A DNA stretch of 46,780 nucleotides from Bacteroides caecigallinarum (lineage in GTDB: Bacteria > Bacteroidota > Bacteroidia > Bacteroidales > Bacteroidaceae). The notes under the pieces were generated by a model. The model did no database searches, was not told where the DNA came from, and saw only the letters and a list, made by a program, of their open reading frames with translations. Positions 9,381 to 17,570 of this stretch are shown piece after piece. The DNA lies in NCBI RefSeq assembly GCF_016901995.1, contig NZ_JACJLE010000032.1:1-46780 (forward strand), read 5' to 3'. A program made the translations under genes and the position numbers. Each line of letters starts with the position of its first letter. The first letter of the stretch is position 1.

Positions 9381-11963
9381 TTAATTATAACTGTCTACCA
9401 AAGAAATAACCTTTAACTGATCCTTGAATACAGACAGAGACAAATCTGTCTTAACATTAACAGTTACTTCTTTTCCTGGTAGCAAGTCAAAATAGTTATC
9501 TTCGAAGAAATTGTCTATTCCGGACAGTGACATGAATACTCCACGGGCAAAGACATCTGATTTCAAAGTAACATCATATCCGCCTTCTGCCTTCTTTGCA
9601 TTCCAAGAAATATTAGCTTTCTCATAATTCATATCTTTCTGTTCGGCTGCATAAGCTACATTGGTATAAGTTTTATCTTTAGTCTTGAATTCTGTATAAA
9701 TTATCACATCGTTCTTTGACTTGCCTCCCAATACATCATTTATTGCAGATTCAAACACAAGTTCCGAACCGTTTACAGGAGTTTTCAATGACATTGACTT
9801 ATCATAAACCACATTGCCTTTCATATCCATCACCTTGAGAGAGAATTTTCCGCTTACTGCTTTCAGATAATCAGATACAAGATGAACTGTAAGTTTTTCA
9901 TTCAAAACAACTGGAGAAACAAGTATCATATCGTAAGCTTTCTTTGCAAAATAATGCTGAGCTTTCCAGCGTCCATAATAGTCACGGCTTGCCCATGAAG
10001 CTACAGGCCAACAGTCATTGTGCTGCCAGAACAAAGAACCCATGCAGTAAGGCATATCCCTACGGTGTGCTTCCATTGCTGTCTTTATGGCATCGCCCTG
10101 AAGAATCATACCTACATACAGGAAGTGTTCAAAATCCTTTGGTTCATTATAGCTCTTGAGCATATATTCCTTTATACGGTTGTTGGCAAATGAACCACCG
10201 CGCTGATGCGACATCATTACTTCCGAATTAATATCATGGTCTCGCTTTTCAGGAGCATAAAGCTTCACTGATTCATATTCAGGGAACGACTGGAATCCGT
10301 ATTCAGAGAAGAAACGGCTGCGCTCTGTATTATATTGTGATATAGGATGATTTCCATGCCATACTCCCCAGTAATGAGAATCACCGTTCACTCCGTCCGA
10401 TTTTCCTTCAGGATAAGCCATTGGCGATGAGCCTCTGTATCCTGTTCCGCTTCCATACTCTTCTACAACTTCAGGAAGAAGCTTAAAATAAAGTTTGTAG
10501 AAATCGTTCCATAACCTGTCGGCATATCCATTGCCCATAGCCTCGTATTTACGCTTCCAACCCCATCCGAACCATGCATCCAGATTTTCATTGTTACCGC
10601 ACCACAGGGCAATACATGGATGATTTCTCAAACGACGAACGTTATCTATAGCCTCCTGACGTACATTTTCCATAAAAGCGTCATCACCAGGATATAGCGA
10701 GCAGGCAAACATAAAGTCCTGCCAAACCAGAATACCGTGTTCGTCGCATAAATCATAGAAGATATCATTTTCATAGATACCTCCTCCCCAAATACGAAGC
10801 ATGTTCATATTAGCATTCTTGGCATCCAATATTGTACGTTCGTACTTTTCATCAGTCACTCTTGGAAGGAAGTTATCACTAGGAATATAATTAGCACCTT
10901 TCATAAAGACCGGCTTTCCATTTAGCTCAAAGTATAGAGTTGTTCCGGCCTCATCTTTATCTTCCACCACTCTCAATGATCTGATACCTATTCTATCATC
11001 AACCGAATCCTTAGTTCCGTCACTCATTGCCACTGTAGTGGTAAAATCATACAAGTACGGATCACCCAATCCGTTTGTCCACCAAAGTTTTGGATTCTTT
11101 ATGGTGTAATCCAAAGTGACCTTATTCATACCCTTTACAAGGTCAACCTTTTTCTGGGATACCACCTTCCCGTCGGCTTTTACAGATACAACAGCTCCGG
11201 AAGCATCATCATCGGAAATAATTTCTACTACTGAAGAGAGTCTGGCAGAACCTGAATTTACTTTATTCTGTATAAGCTGTACGTTTTCTATCCTTACATC
11301 ATTCCATGCTTCAAGATAAATAGGTCTCCATATACCAGAAGTAACCAATCGTGGCCCCCAGTCCCAACCGTAATGATAGCCTGCCTTACGGGCAAAGATA
11401 CCGATTTTTCTGTCCAGCAGGCCTCCGTTTTCAGACTGGTCATTTCCGGACTCCAACTGATAAGGAAGAGCTTCCCATTTTGGCATATCTATTTTTATAG
11501 GTGAATGGAAATAGACTCTTAATTTATTGTCGCCTTTCTTCAGTATTCCTTTTACATCGACGCTCCATTCCCTGAACATATTGTCGGCTTTAAGAATCAA
11601 TGAGTCGTTTAGATATACATCGGCGTATGTGTCAAGGCCTTTAAACACAAGACACTGATTTGATGAGTTCAAGACCTTATCTTCTCCGATAATAACAGTT
11701 TCGTATATCCAGTCTTCCTTATCCACCCATTGGACAGCCCTTTCATTCAATCTGAAAAAAGGATCGTCTATTATTGCATTGTCCATCAAATCGGTATGAA
11801 CAACTCCTGGCACAGTGGCATCGTACCAGTTATTCAGTCTTGCCTGTCTGAATTTCCAGCCTTCATTAATATTCTGTCGATAAACATCGGCATACAGATT
11901 ATTACCTGAAACGACAGCCTGAAGTATTAAAGCTGCAACTAGATTATTTTTTAGAAATCCCAT
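9381..11963 (-). CDS. GH2 beta-mannosidase, exported
   Basis: This 860-residue enzyme hydrolyses terminal beta-mannose residues. A signal-peptide-like N-terminus (1-25) points to the periplasm. The domain order is that of GH2 beta-mannosidases: sugar-binding jelly roll (about 30-215, with KDEDW-like WVDKEDWIYET), Ig-like domain, TIM barrel (about 340-670) and C-terminal beta domains. The acid/base is Glu459 in WCGNNE and the nucleophile Glu554 in FFSEYGF, as in the characterised B. thetaiotaomicron enzyme. It starts 46 bases after the araC gene stop and may be co-transcribed with it. The strong terminator that follows separates it from PUL A. Its composition is closer to the core genes than to the PULs. 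Confidence 0.95.
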   Translation of the reverse strand: MGFLKNNLVAALILQAVVSGNNLYADVYRQNINEGWKFRQARLNNWYDATVPGVVHTDLMDNAIIDDPFFRLNERAVQWVDKEDWIYETVIIGEDKVLNSSNQCLVFKGLDTYADVYLNDSLILKADNMFREWSVDVKGILKKGDNKLRVYFHSPIKIDMPKWEALPYQLESGNDQSENGGLLDRKIGIFARKAGYHYGWDWGPRLVTSGIWRPIYLEAWNDVRIENVQLIQNKVNSGSARLSSVVEIISDDDASGAVVSVKADGKVVSQKKVDLVKGMNKVTLDYTIKNPKLWWTNGLGDPYLYDFTTTVAMSDGTKDSVDDRIGIRSLRVVEDKDEAGTTLYFELNGKPVFMKGANYIPSDNFLPRVTDEKYERTILDAKNANMNMLRIWGGGIYENDIFYDLCDEHGILVWQDFMFACSLYPGDDAFMENVRQEAIDNVRRLRNHPCIALWCGNNENLDAWFGWGWKRKYEAMGNGYADRLWNDFYKLYFKLLPEVVEEYGSGTGYRGSSPMAYPEGKSDGVNGDSHYWGVWHGNHPISQYNTERSRFFSEYGFQSFPEYESVKLYAPEKRDHDINSEVMMSHQRGGSFANNRIKEYMLKSYNEPKDFEHFLYVGMILQGDAIKTAMEAHRRDMPYCMGSLFWQHNDCWPVASWASRDYYGRWKAQHYFAKKAYDMILVSPVVLNEKLTVHLVSDYLKAVSGKFSLKVMDMKGNVVYDKSMSLKTPVNGSELVFESAINDVLGGKSKNDVIIYTEFKTKDKTYTNVAYAAEQKDMNYEKANISWNAKKAEGGYDVTLKSDVFARGVFMSLSGIDNFFEDNYFDLLPGKEVTVNVKTDLSLSVFKDQLKVISLVDSYN

Positions 11964-12009
11964 AGTATTATATTTTAATGAATGAAAAATTTAAAATTAT
12001 AACAAGAGT

Positions 12010-12882
12010 TTACCCTCCCCTCTCCCTATACTTCTGAGGAGACATCCCTACCTGCTTCTTGAAGAATGTTCCGAAACTGGAAGGATTAGGGAAATTAAAC
12101 TCATCGGATATTTCCTGCACTGTTTTGTTCGTACTGTCAAGCATTGCCATCGATTTACGGATTATAGCTTTGAATACCAATTCCTGAACTGTATATCCAC
12201 AGACGGCTTTCGAAAGTCCGGAAAGATACTTCGGAGAAAGAAACAGTTTGTCGGCATAGAACTCAACTCCGCGTTCTGACATGAAATAACGGTCGATAAG
12301 TTGGATGAGACGGAGAAATATTTCCGTACGTCTTGCTCCTACAGAATTTCCGGAAAGGAATCTCTTCTGAAATACGGAACAAAGACGATATGTAAGAGAC
12401 AATAAAAGAAGGCGCTTTTCGTAAACAGGGAAAAAGTCATCCTGTTCCGGCTGTTCTGTTCCGATGAGTGATATATATCCTGCCACATCATCTTCATCGC
12501 CGGTATTCCATACACAATGTGTTTCCGGCGACATCTGCGAGTAGAGGTGCACGGAATAAACCATATTCCCGAGAACATCACGTATTGGCGACACCTTATA
12601 TATAATGATACTTATTTCCAGATTTTCAGACTGACCGGTTATTCGAAAAAAAGAACCTTCATGGATGAAAACGGTCTCACCTGTTTGTGCCGCATAACAT
12701 TTACCGGAAAGATTGAAATCAAACTTACCGGTATGGCATACAATCAGACCTATACCGAAATTGACGAATCCCTTTTTCATACTTTCCGGAAAATCAAAAA
12801 CCGGTCCGCCCGATGAACATACATCAGACTGACCGGATATTTTTTCTTCCAGCTTTATTAATCTTTCAGAACTGTTTATCAT
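12010..12882 (-). CDS. AraC-family transcriptional regulator
   Basis: This 290-residue regulator has an N-terminal cupin-like sensing region (about 30-120) and a C-terminal double helix-turn-helix (about 190-290) with VQEISDEFNFPNPSSFGTFF and KQVGMSPQKYRERGG. I chose the ATG at 12882. The longer frame would begin with a TTG at 12903 that lies inside the intergenic GAGTTGACAAG repeat and adds a non-conserved tail. It is the last gene of the efflux cluster, after the MFS gene, so it plausibly controls efflux or reports on its substrate. The downstream beta-mannosidase, 46 bases away, is the alternative target. Confidence 0.9.
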   Translation of the reverse strand: MINSSERLIKLEEKISGQSDVCSSGGPVFDFPESMKKGFVNFGIGLIVCHTGKFDFNLSGKCYAAQTGETVFIHEGSFFRITGQSENLEISIIIYKVSPIRDVLGNMVYSVHLYSQMSPETHCVWNTGDEDDVAGYISLIGTEQPEQDDFFPVYEKRLLLLSLTYRLCSVFQKRFLSGNSVGARRTEIFLRLIQLIDRYFMSERGVEFYADKLFLSPKYLSGLSKAVCGYTVQELVFKAIIRKSMAMLDSTNKTVQEISDEFNFPNPSSFGTFFKKQVGMSPQKYRERGG

Positions 12883-12895
12883 AAGCCTTTTATTA

Positions 12896-12977
12896 GTTGA
12901 CAAGGTATCAGTTACGAGTTGACAAGGTTTCCTTTCATATATAAAAACCTTTGTATTAACTTGTCAACTGAAGCCTT
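12896..12977. repeat. Intergenic GAGTTGACAAG repeat, copy 1 (araC-MFS gap)
   Basis: The stretch contains GTTGACAAGGTATCAGTTAC, then GAGTTGACAAGGTTTCC, and on the far side AACTTGTCAACTGAAGCCTTG. Left and right halves are inverted copies (CAAGG/CCTTG and GTTGACAAG/CTTGTCAAC), so the transcript can fold into a long hairpin. Two related copies lie in the next two junctions of the same operon. Confidence 0.7.
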
Positions 12978-12991
12978 GTATCTAAACAACG

Positions 12992-13042
12992 GCTAAGTTA
13001 GTAAAATTACCGGACTTAGCGGAAAAAATTCACGCTAAGCCG
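12992..13042 (-). other. Nested CTTAGC/GCTAAG inverted repeats at the MFS stop codon
   Basis: Three copies of the GCTAAG/CTTAGC word occur: 12992-12997 and 13034-13039 in one orientation, and 13015-13020 in the other. They allow either of two mutually exclusive hairpins, one of which includes the MFS stop codon. No good T tract follows, so a terminator is uncertain; it may be a 3'-end stabiliser. Confidence 0.35.
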
Positions 13043-14666
13043 ATAATTTCCTCTTGCGATATGGATAAACAAGAACGAAAAGCATAGAAATCATACATCC
13101 ATAGAATGTCCAGCCGGACATTTCCTTCACAGCCGAGAGTGTAGCCTGAACCTGTACCTTACCCTTTGTTGATATGGCAGCCATGTTCTCTGCTTCGGTT
13201 TCACTCTTACCCTGATAGAGCATTCCTCGCACTGTCTGGTCGTAAGAAGCTGCATTCTGTGCTTCTACCCTATCTACGTCATGTGCGAAACGTGTGATGT
13301 AATGTTGCTGGCGATGCTGAAGCACGTTGGTATAAAGTGAAGTACCAATACATGGTCCAAGAATCATACGTACAGAAAGCATTATGCAAATCCAAGTGGA
13401 CATATATTTGTATGGCATACGCTGATTGGCATGTACAGCGGCAAGAGAATATAACAGCATCATCCCTGTGGAACGGATTATCACCGGATATTTCATCCTC
13501 TCATATAGTCCTGCTGTCTGTACTTCGAAATACATGAACAGTGCCGACATTCCTATCAGAAGAAATCCCATACCGAAAAGGTATTTCAGTTTCACTCCTT
13601 TTGAACCCAATACTATGGCTATCACCGCTCCAATAAAATATCCCAATATGCTCCAGTTGCCTAGAGCAGCGTTCTGCCAGTTGTCAATCTTCATGCCTAC
13701 TCCGGTGAAGACATTGACAAACATGGAACTGGTGTTGAATATCATCAGCAGAAGAAAAAGTACTATACCCATATTGATAGTACGCAAACGGAACACTTCC
13801 ATCATGAAATACGGCGAACGTCCGGAAGATTCCATATAGAAGAAGGCTGCACCGAACACCACGGCAAGCACAGTGGAACGGACTATTGTAGGATCGGAAT
13901 ACCAGTCGAGAGTCTTGCCGTAAACCAATACATAGACTATACACGTCATCATAGCGCTGAACACTGCTACACTTCCGAACTTGCGGAAATTGATAGGGAA
14001 GCGTCGGCTGTTATAGCTATGATAAGGCATTGTCACCATTATAATAAGTATGGCTGCAAGCGTCATCCCCATCATGTAGTAATACACGTCCTGCCACTGA
14101 TATTCGTATGCCAGCCATGCTGTGAGCGATGTTCCTATCTGTCCGAGTATCATGAAGAAGAGGTAGATAATAGGCATACTCTTGCTTTTCTCTGCGTCAA
14201 GGGCATCCCAGCCTTCTTCCGTGGTCGGTTCCATTCCGGGAGTGATATTTCTTGTAGCCTCCATTCCGAAGGCATATTTTATCAGAGTAAAGAGGTTCAC
14301 CATCATGAGCACCATACGGAGGAAGCCCATAATAAGGCTACACAATGCGAGAAGGAAGATACTGTCGGTGACAGCACACACATAACTGAGGATGTACAAA
14401 AGCGAGAAACCCACCACGCACATCATCTTCTCACGGCGGATACATACCAGCTGATAGAAGAATGGAGCGAAGGCTGCCATACCTATTGAAGTGACGAACC
14501 CTACGAACTGGATATGTTCCGACTGGATTCCCAGTCCGCTTGTCATCTCACCACTATTGGCTGTATATACTCCGCCCACAGTCAGTATCGGGATGAAAAG
14601 CAGTATCAGCAGGATGATACCTACAGGTTTGGGAACCCAATTATAGAATGGATAATTTCTTTGCAT
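13035..14666 (-). CDS. MFS drug transporter, 14-TM DHA2/EmrB type
   Basis: This 543-residue inner-membrane protein has about 14 hydrophobic helices, beginning with VGIILLILLFIPILTVGGVY. It fits the proton-driven exporters that work with an EmrA-type adaptor. The large periplasmic segment near the C-terminus (QHRQQHYITRFAHDVDRVEAQNAASYDQ) is typical of EmrB-like proteins. I chose the ATG at 14666 (MQRNYPFYNW); the longer frame begins with TTG inside an intergenic repeat. The adaptor and outer-membrane genes lie directly upstream, so the three probably form a tripartite pump. The substrate is not evident. Confidence 0.93.
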   Translation of the reverse strand: MQRNYPFYNWVPKPVGIILLILLFIPILTVGGVYTANSGEMTSGLGIQSEHIQFVGFVTSIGMAAFAPFFYQLVCIRREKMMCVVGFSLLYILSYVCAVTDSIFLLALCSLIMGFLRMVLMMVNLFTLIKYAFGMEATRNITPGMEPTTEEGWDALDAEKSKSMPIIYLFFMILGQIGTSLTAWLAYEYQWQDVYYYMMGMTLAAILIIMVTMPYHSYNSRRFPINFRKFGSVAVFSAMMTCIVYVLVYGKTLDWYSDPTIVRSTVLAVVFGAAFFYMESSGRSPYFMMEVFRLRTINMGIVLFLLLMIFNTSSMFVNVFTGVGMKIDNWQNAALGNWSILGYFIGAVIAIVLGSKGVKLKYLFGMGFLLIGMSALFMYFEVQTAGLYERMKYPVIIRSTGMMLLYSLAAVHANQRMPYKYMSTWICIMLSVRMILGPCIGTSLYTNVLQHRQQHYITRFAHDVDRVEAQNAASYDQTVRGMLYQGKSETEAENMAAISTKGKVQVQATLSAVKEMSGWTFYGCMISMLFVLVYPYRKRKLSA

Positions 14667-14684
14667 ATATATAGTTTTTAGGAG

Positions 14685-14786
14685 ACGAGTTGACAAGTTG
14701 ACGAGTTGACAAGGTTTAGCTTTACTGACCGTCGGTTCCGTCCGGATGGAGAACCTTCTAACAACTTGTAACTAAAGCCTTGTTAA
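14685..14786. repeat. Intergenic GAGTTGACAAG repeat, copy 2 (MFS-HlyD gap)
   Basis: Its left part is GACGAGTTGACAAGTTGACG plus AGTTGACAAGG. Its right part has GAGAACCTTCTAACAACTTG followed by TAACTAAAGCCTTGTTAAC. Internal GACAAG/CTTGT and AACAAGG/CCTTGTT pairing predicts a hairpin that fills nearly the whole gap. The AGAACCTTCTAACAACTTGT block is identical to copy 3. Confidence 0.75.
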
Positions 14787-14792
14787 CTAAAA

Positions 14793-15884
14793 TCATAATT
14801 TTGCTTTCACAATAACCATCATTCCGGCAGCAAGACGTTCATTGTCTTCCTTGCTCAGCCCTTCGAAATCTATTCTTACAGGAACACGCTGACGTATCTT
14901 CACAAAGTTTCCGGCTGAATTGTCGGTTGGAACGAGTGAGTATTTTGAACCTGTGGCACCGGATATGGCTGTAATCTTTCCTTTGAATTCCTTGTCGCTG
15001 ATAGCATCTACCGTAAGTGTAACCTCCTGACCTATATGAAGGTTTTCCACCTGTGTTTCCTTATAGTTGGCTATCACCCATTTCTGTGTATCAGGCAATA
15101 TATAGGTTATGGTCTGTCCGGCAGAGATGAACTGTCCTTCCTCTATTGCGCGGCGTCCCAACTGTCCGTCGCATGGTGCGGTAACTACTGTGTATGAAAG
15201 ATTCAATCGTGCCATTTCGAGTGCAGCCTGTGCGCGCTGTATGGCAGCTTCCATGTTCTGACGACGGGTTGATACTTCGTTCACTCCAGACATTGCTGCT
15301 TCCTGCTGACGTTTCAAAGCCACGAGTTTTTTCTTAGTTGCCTCATATTCTGTCTCTATCTGCTCGAGCTGGATAGGTGTGGCAGCATTTCTCTGAAGAA
15401 GGTTTTCGTAACGTTTGCGATCTTTGTCCAGTTTAGCCAGACGGATTTCCACTTCGGAGATTGAAGCCTCATAAACCGAAGCGGAAGCCTTTGTGGTCTG
15501 GAGTGTCTGACCTATAACTGATGCTCCTGCCATGGCATCTTTCAGTGCAGCCTCCGCTTCCATCACACGGATACGGTATTCACGGTCGTCGAGAACCATC
15601 AGTGTGTCGCCTTTCTTCACTGTCTGATGTTCTGTGAAATACACCTTCTTTATATATCCCGAAGCACGGAGGTTTACCGGCGAGATGTATTGTTCTATCT
15701 GTGCGTCATTACTTGTTTCGTTCAACTTGTAGCTGAAGAACATTACTCCAATCTGATAAAGCCCTATCAGGAGGATTATAATTCCGAATGTACTTGCCAG
15801 CATCTGACGACGGCGTTGTTTTCTTAGTTTTGCAGCTTGTTGCTCAAGTGTGTTTTTCTTTATATCAAGTTCTTTTGTTTCCAT
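14793..15884 (-). CDS. HlyD/EmrA-type membrane fusion protein
   Basis: This 363-residue periplasmic adaptor has one N-terminal membrane anchor (about 27-52, LASTFGIIILLIGLYQIGVMFF). Biotinyl-lipoyl halves follow (SPVNLRASGYIKKVYFTEHQ and VVTAPCDGQLGRRAIEEGQFI), flanking a long coiled-coil hairpin (about 105-225) rich in Glu, Lys and Ala. A beta-barrel segment ends the protein. It should bridge the MFS exporter and the TolC-like channel encoded on either side. The 126-base gap to the MFS start is filled by a hairpin repeat, so the two genes are still likely to share a transcript. Confidence 0.95.
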   Translation of the reverse strand: METKELDIKKNTLEQQAAKLRKQRRRQMLASTFGIIILLIGLYQIGVMFFSYKLNETSNDAQIEQYISPVNLRASGYIKKVYFTEHQTVKKGDTLMVLDDREYRIRVMEAEAALKDAMAGASVIGQTLQTTKASASVYEASISEVEIRLAKLDKDRKRYENLLQRNAATPIQLEQIETEYEATKKKLVALKRQQEAAMSGVNEVSTRRQNMEAAIQRAQAALEMARLNLSYTVVTAPCDGQLGRRAIEEGQFISAGQTITYILPDTQKWVIANYKETQVENLHIGQEVTLTVDAISDKEFKGKITAISGATGSKYSLVPTDNSAGNFVKIRQRVPVRIDFEGLSKEDNERLAAGMMVIVKAKL

Positions 15885-15912
15885 ATCGTTTTTTATTTGA
15901 AGTTATTTATAT

Positions 15913-15987
15913 AGGTGACAAGTTAACGAGTTGACAAGTTAACAAGGAGAGAACCTTCTAACAACTTGTAACTGAAACCTTGTTTAC
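15913..15987. repeat. Intergenic GAGTTGACAAG repeat, copy 3 (HlyD-TolC gap)
   Basis: It contains GTGACAAGTTAACGAGTTGAC and GTTAACAAGG, then GAGAACCTTCTAACAACTTG and GAAACCTTGTTTAC. GTTAACAAGG pairs with CCTTGTTTAC. It shares a 20-base block with copy 2 and the word CGAGTTGACAAG with all copies. Confidence 0.75.
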
Positions 15988-15989
15988 TA

Positions 15990-17312
15990 TTATTTTAATA
16001 ATGTCTCAAGTTTTCCTGTAAGTTTCAGCATCGTAAGATTATTCACGCGGTAGTTGTAATGTGCTGTCACATAGTTGTTCTGTGCCTCACTCATACGCAT
16101 TTCGTCCTGAAGTACTTCTGTCATTGACGCCACTCCTTCACGATAGCGGTCGGAAGTCACTTCGTAAACATCCTCTGCCAACAGATAGTTGTCTTTCTGC
16201 TTGGTGAAATTACGGCGGCTGTTCATAAGATCATTAGTGGCGTTCAAATACTGTGTTCTGAAACTTTTCAGAGCATTGTCATACGACAGTTTCGCATTTT
16301 CAATGTCAAGTTTCGCCTTTCTTATCTTCGAACGTTTGTCAAGTCCGTCGAATATCGGCACTCTCAATGTCAGGCCTATACCTGATGAGTTATACCATTT
16401 GCTTGACGGTCCGTCATGAAACCAGTTCTTCGCCTTATCGGTGAATGCAGAATACATGAAACTTCCGGTAAGCGACAACGAAGGAATATATCCCTGCGAA
16501 ATCATCTTTTTCTGTTTCTCAGCCAGCGTACTTTGTTTCTTCAGCAATTCCAGTTCCGGCTGACCTTCGTACAGACCGCTCATTTTTACAGGAATGATGC
16601 TTTCAGTATCCACCGGAGTTAGTGTGATGTCTGTTTCCGCAGGATAGTCTATCACATATTTCAGCATGTTGATTTGTTGTGTGAGCATTGCCACGGCATT
16701 ATCATACTGCACCTGAAGGTTTTCGAGATTGATATTTACACGCTTCACATCCACTTCCATTGCCATACCATTGTCGAAGAAAGCTGTGGTAATATCCCTC
16801 AGTTCTTCCAGACGGGTGATGTTTTCTTTCACTATGGAAATCTGCTCGGCTGTACTCTGTCCCAGATAATACATCTTTGTGATTTGCATTATCAGATCCT
16901 CGCGTGCCTTGTCGTAAGACAGGGTGTTTATTTCGTCCATCATCTTGGTAACCGACATGGCTGTATAGATGGTCTGGTTGTAGAGAGGCATCTGAAGTTG
17001 CAGTCCTGCCGATGCGTTATACTGCAACGTCTTTGTCACGTTGTAAGGATTACCGTATGCCGAGCCGTTGGTAACTGAAACGGGAGGGTTAAAATTGTCG
17101 TTGAATGATGCCACAGCATTGATTTGTGGTAGAAGCTTGGAACGGTTCTCCGAAATGCTGTGCTTTCCTTTGATAATTTCGTTGCGCTTGGACTGCAGTG
17201 TGAGGTTATTCTCAATACCTATCTGCAGACATTCTTCCAGCGTCAACACCTGCTGCGCTCCAAGAGGAAAAAGCGAACAGGCAAAAGCAAAATTGAGTAA
17301 TAGTCTTTTCAT
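15990..17312 (-). CDS. TolC-like outer-membrane efflux channel
   Basis: The 440-residue product has a signal peptide (MKRLLLNFAFACSLFPLGAQ) and two OEP repeats of long helices and short strands, e.g. LTLEECLQIGIENNLTLQSK near the start and VASMTEVLQDEMRMSEAQNNY near the end. It forms the outer-membrane duct of the pump. I chose the ATG at 17312. The longer frame to 17339 would overlap the predicted -7 box at 17337-17344, so its first nine codons would not be on the transcript. It is the first gene of the four-gene efflux operon. Confidence 0.94.
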   Translation of the reverse strand: MKRLLLNFAFACSLFPLGAQQVLTLEECLQIGIENNLTLQSKRNEIIKGKHSISENRSKLLPQINAVASFNDNFNPPVSVTNGSAYGNPYNVTKTLQYNASAGLQLQMPLYNQTIYTAMSVTKMMDEINTLSYDKAREDLIMQITKMYYLGQSTAEQISIVKENITRLEELRDITTAFFDNGMAMEVDVKRVNINLENLQVQYDNAVAMLTQQINMLKYVIDYPAETDITLTPVDTESIIPVKMSGLYEGQPELELLKKQSTLAEKQKKMISQGYIPSLSLTGSFMYSAFTDKAKNWFHDGPSSKWYNSSGIGLTLRVPIFDGLDKRSKIRKAKLDIENAKLSYDNALKSFRTQYLNATNDLMNSRRNFTKQKDNYLLAEDVYEVTSDRYREGVASMTEVLQDEMRMSEAQNNYVTAHYNYRVNNLTMLKLTGKLETLLK

Positions 17313-17336
17313 ATCGTTTTTCTTGTTTATCCGGCG

Positions 17337-17344
17337 CAAAGTTA
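17337..17344 (-). promoter_or_regulatory. Predicted -7 box of the efflux operon
   Basis: The minus strand reads TAACTTTG, a full match to TAnnTTTG, 24 bases before the tolC-like ATG. Upstream on the same strand the short palindrome ATCGTAGCGAT (17365-17375) is a possible operator for the AraC regulator of the cluster. Confidence 0.55.
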
Positions 17345-17465
17345 GGATGTTACGCTCAGATAATCGCTACGATATTTTCGCTTTGACTGTTCATATTTTC
17401 CCTTTAAAACGGAACTGTCAGATGGGAATTTAATATCCACTAAAAATCAATTCAATCAAGCCTCA

Positions 17466-17564
17466 AAAAAAACGTGCGCACATTCGATTCAAAACGGACG
17501 CACGTTCGACCCGAAATGGACGCACGTTTTACCTGAAACTTGCGCACGTTTTTTTAATGGTCAA
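17466..17564. repeat. Four 22-base repeat units closed by a 14-base inverted repeat
   Basis: CGCAC recurs at 17477, 17499, 17521 and 17543, an exact 22-base period. The units vary inside: CGCACATTCGATTC, CGCACGTTCGACCC, CGCACGTTTTACCT, CGCACGTTTTTTTA. The outer edges AAAAAAACGTGCGC (17466-17479) and GCGCACGTTTTTTT (17542-17555) are perfect inverted repeats. On the minus strand this is 15 bases past the copA stop, so it can act as a terminator with a large structured loop. A protein-binding array on one DNA face is another reading. Confidence 0.6.
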
Positions 17565-17570
17565 AAATGG

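Noticed and set aside
12339..12816. Several open frames of 80-99 codons overlapping the AraC gene
   Set aside because: They lie in other frames of a well-supported regulator gene and show no domains.
12883..12903. Longer AraC start at the TTG (12903), and the similar TTG start at 14696 for the MFS gene
   Set aside because: Both TTG codons lie inside the repeated intergenic element. In-frame ATG codons at 12882 and 14666 fit the families better.
14019..14489. Open frame of 156 codons on the plus strand
   Set aside because: It lies wholly opposite the MFS gene, has low-complexity His/Cys-rich text and no family resemblance. It is a shadow of the real gene.
12896..15987. GAGTTGACAAG clusters as CRISPR or insertion-sequence ends
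   Set aside because: The copies are spread one per gap and hairpin-like, with no transposase gene and no target duplications seen.
17313..17339. Longer TolC-like start at 17339
   Set aside because: It overlaps a perfect -7 promoter box and precedes a clean signal peptide starting at 17312.
17466..17564. Possible CRISPR array
   Set aside because: The period is only 22 bases, the conserved part is about 5-7 bases, the spacers are not distinct and no cas gene is present.
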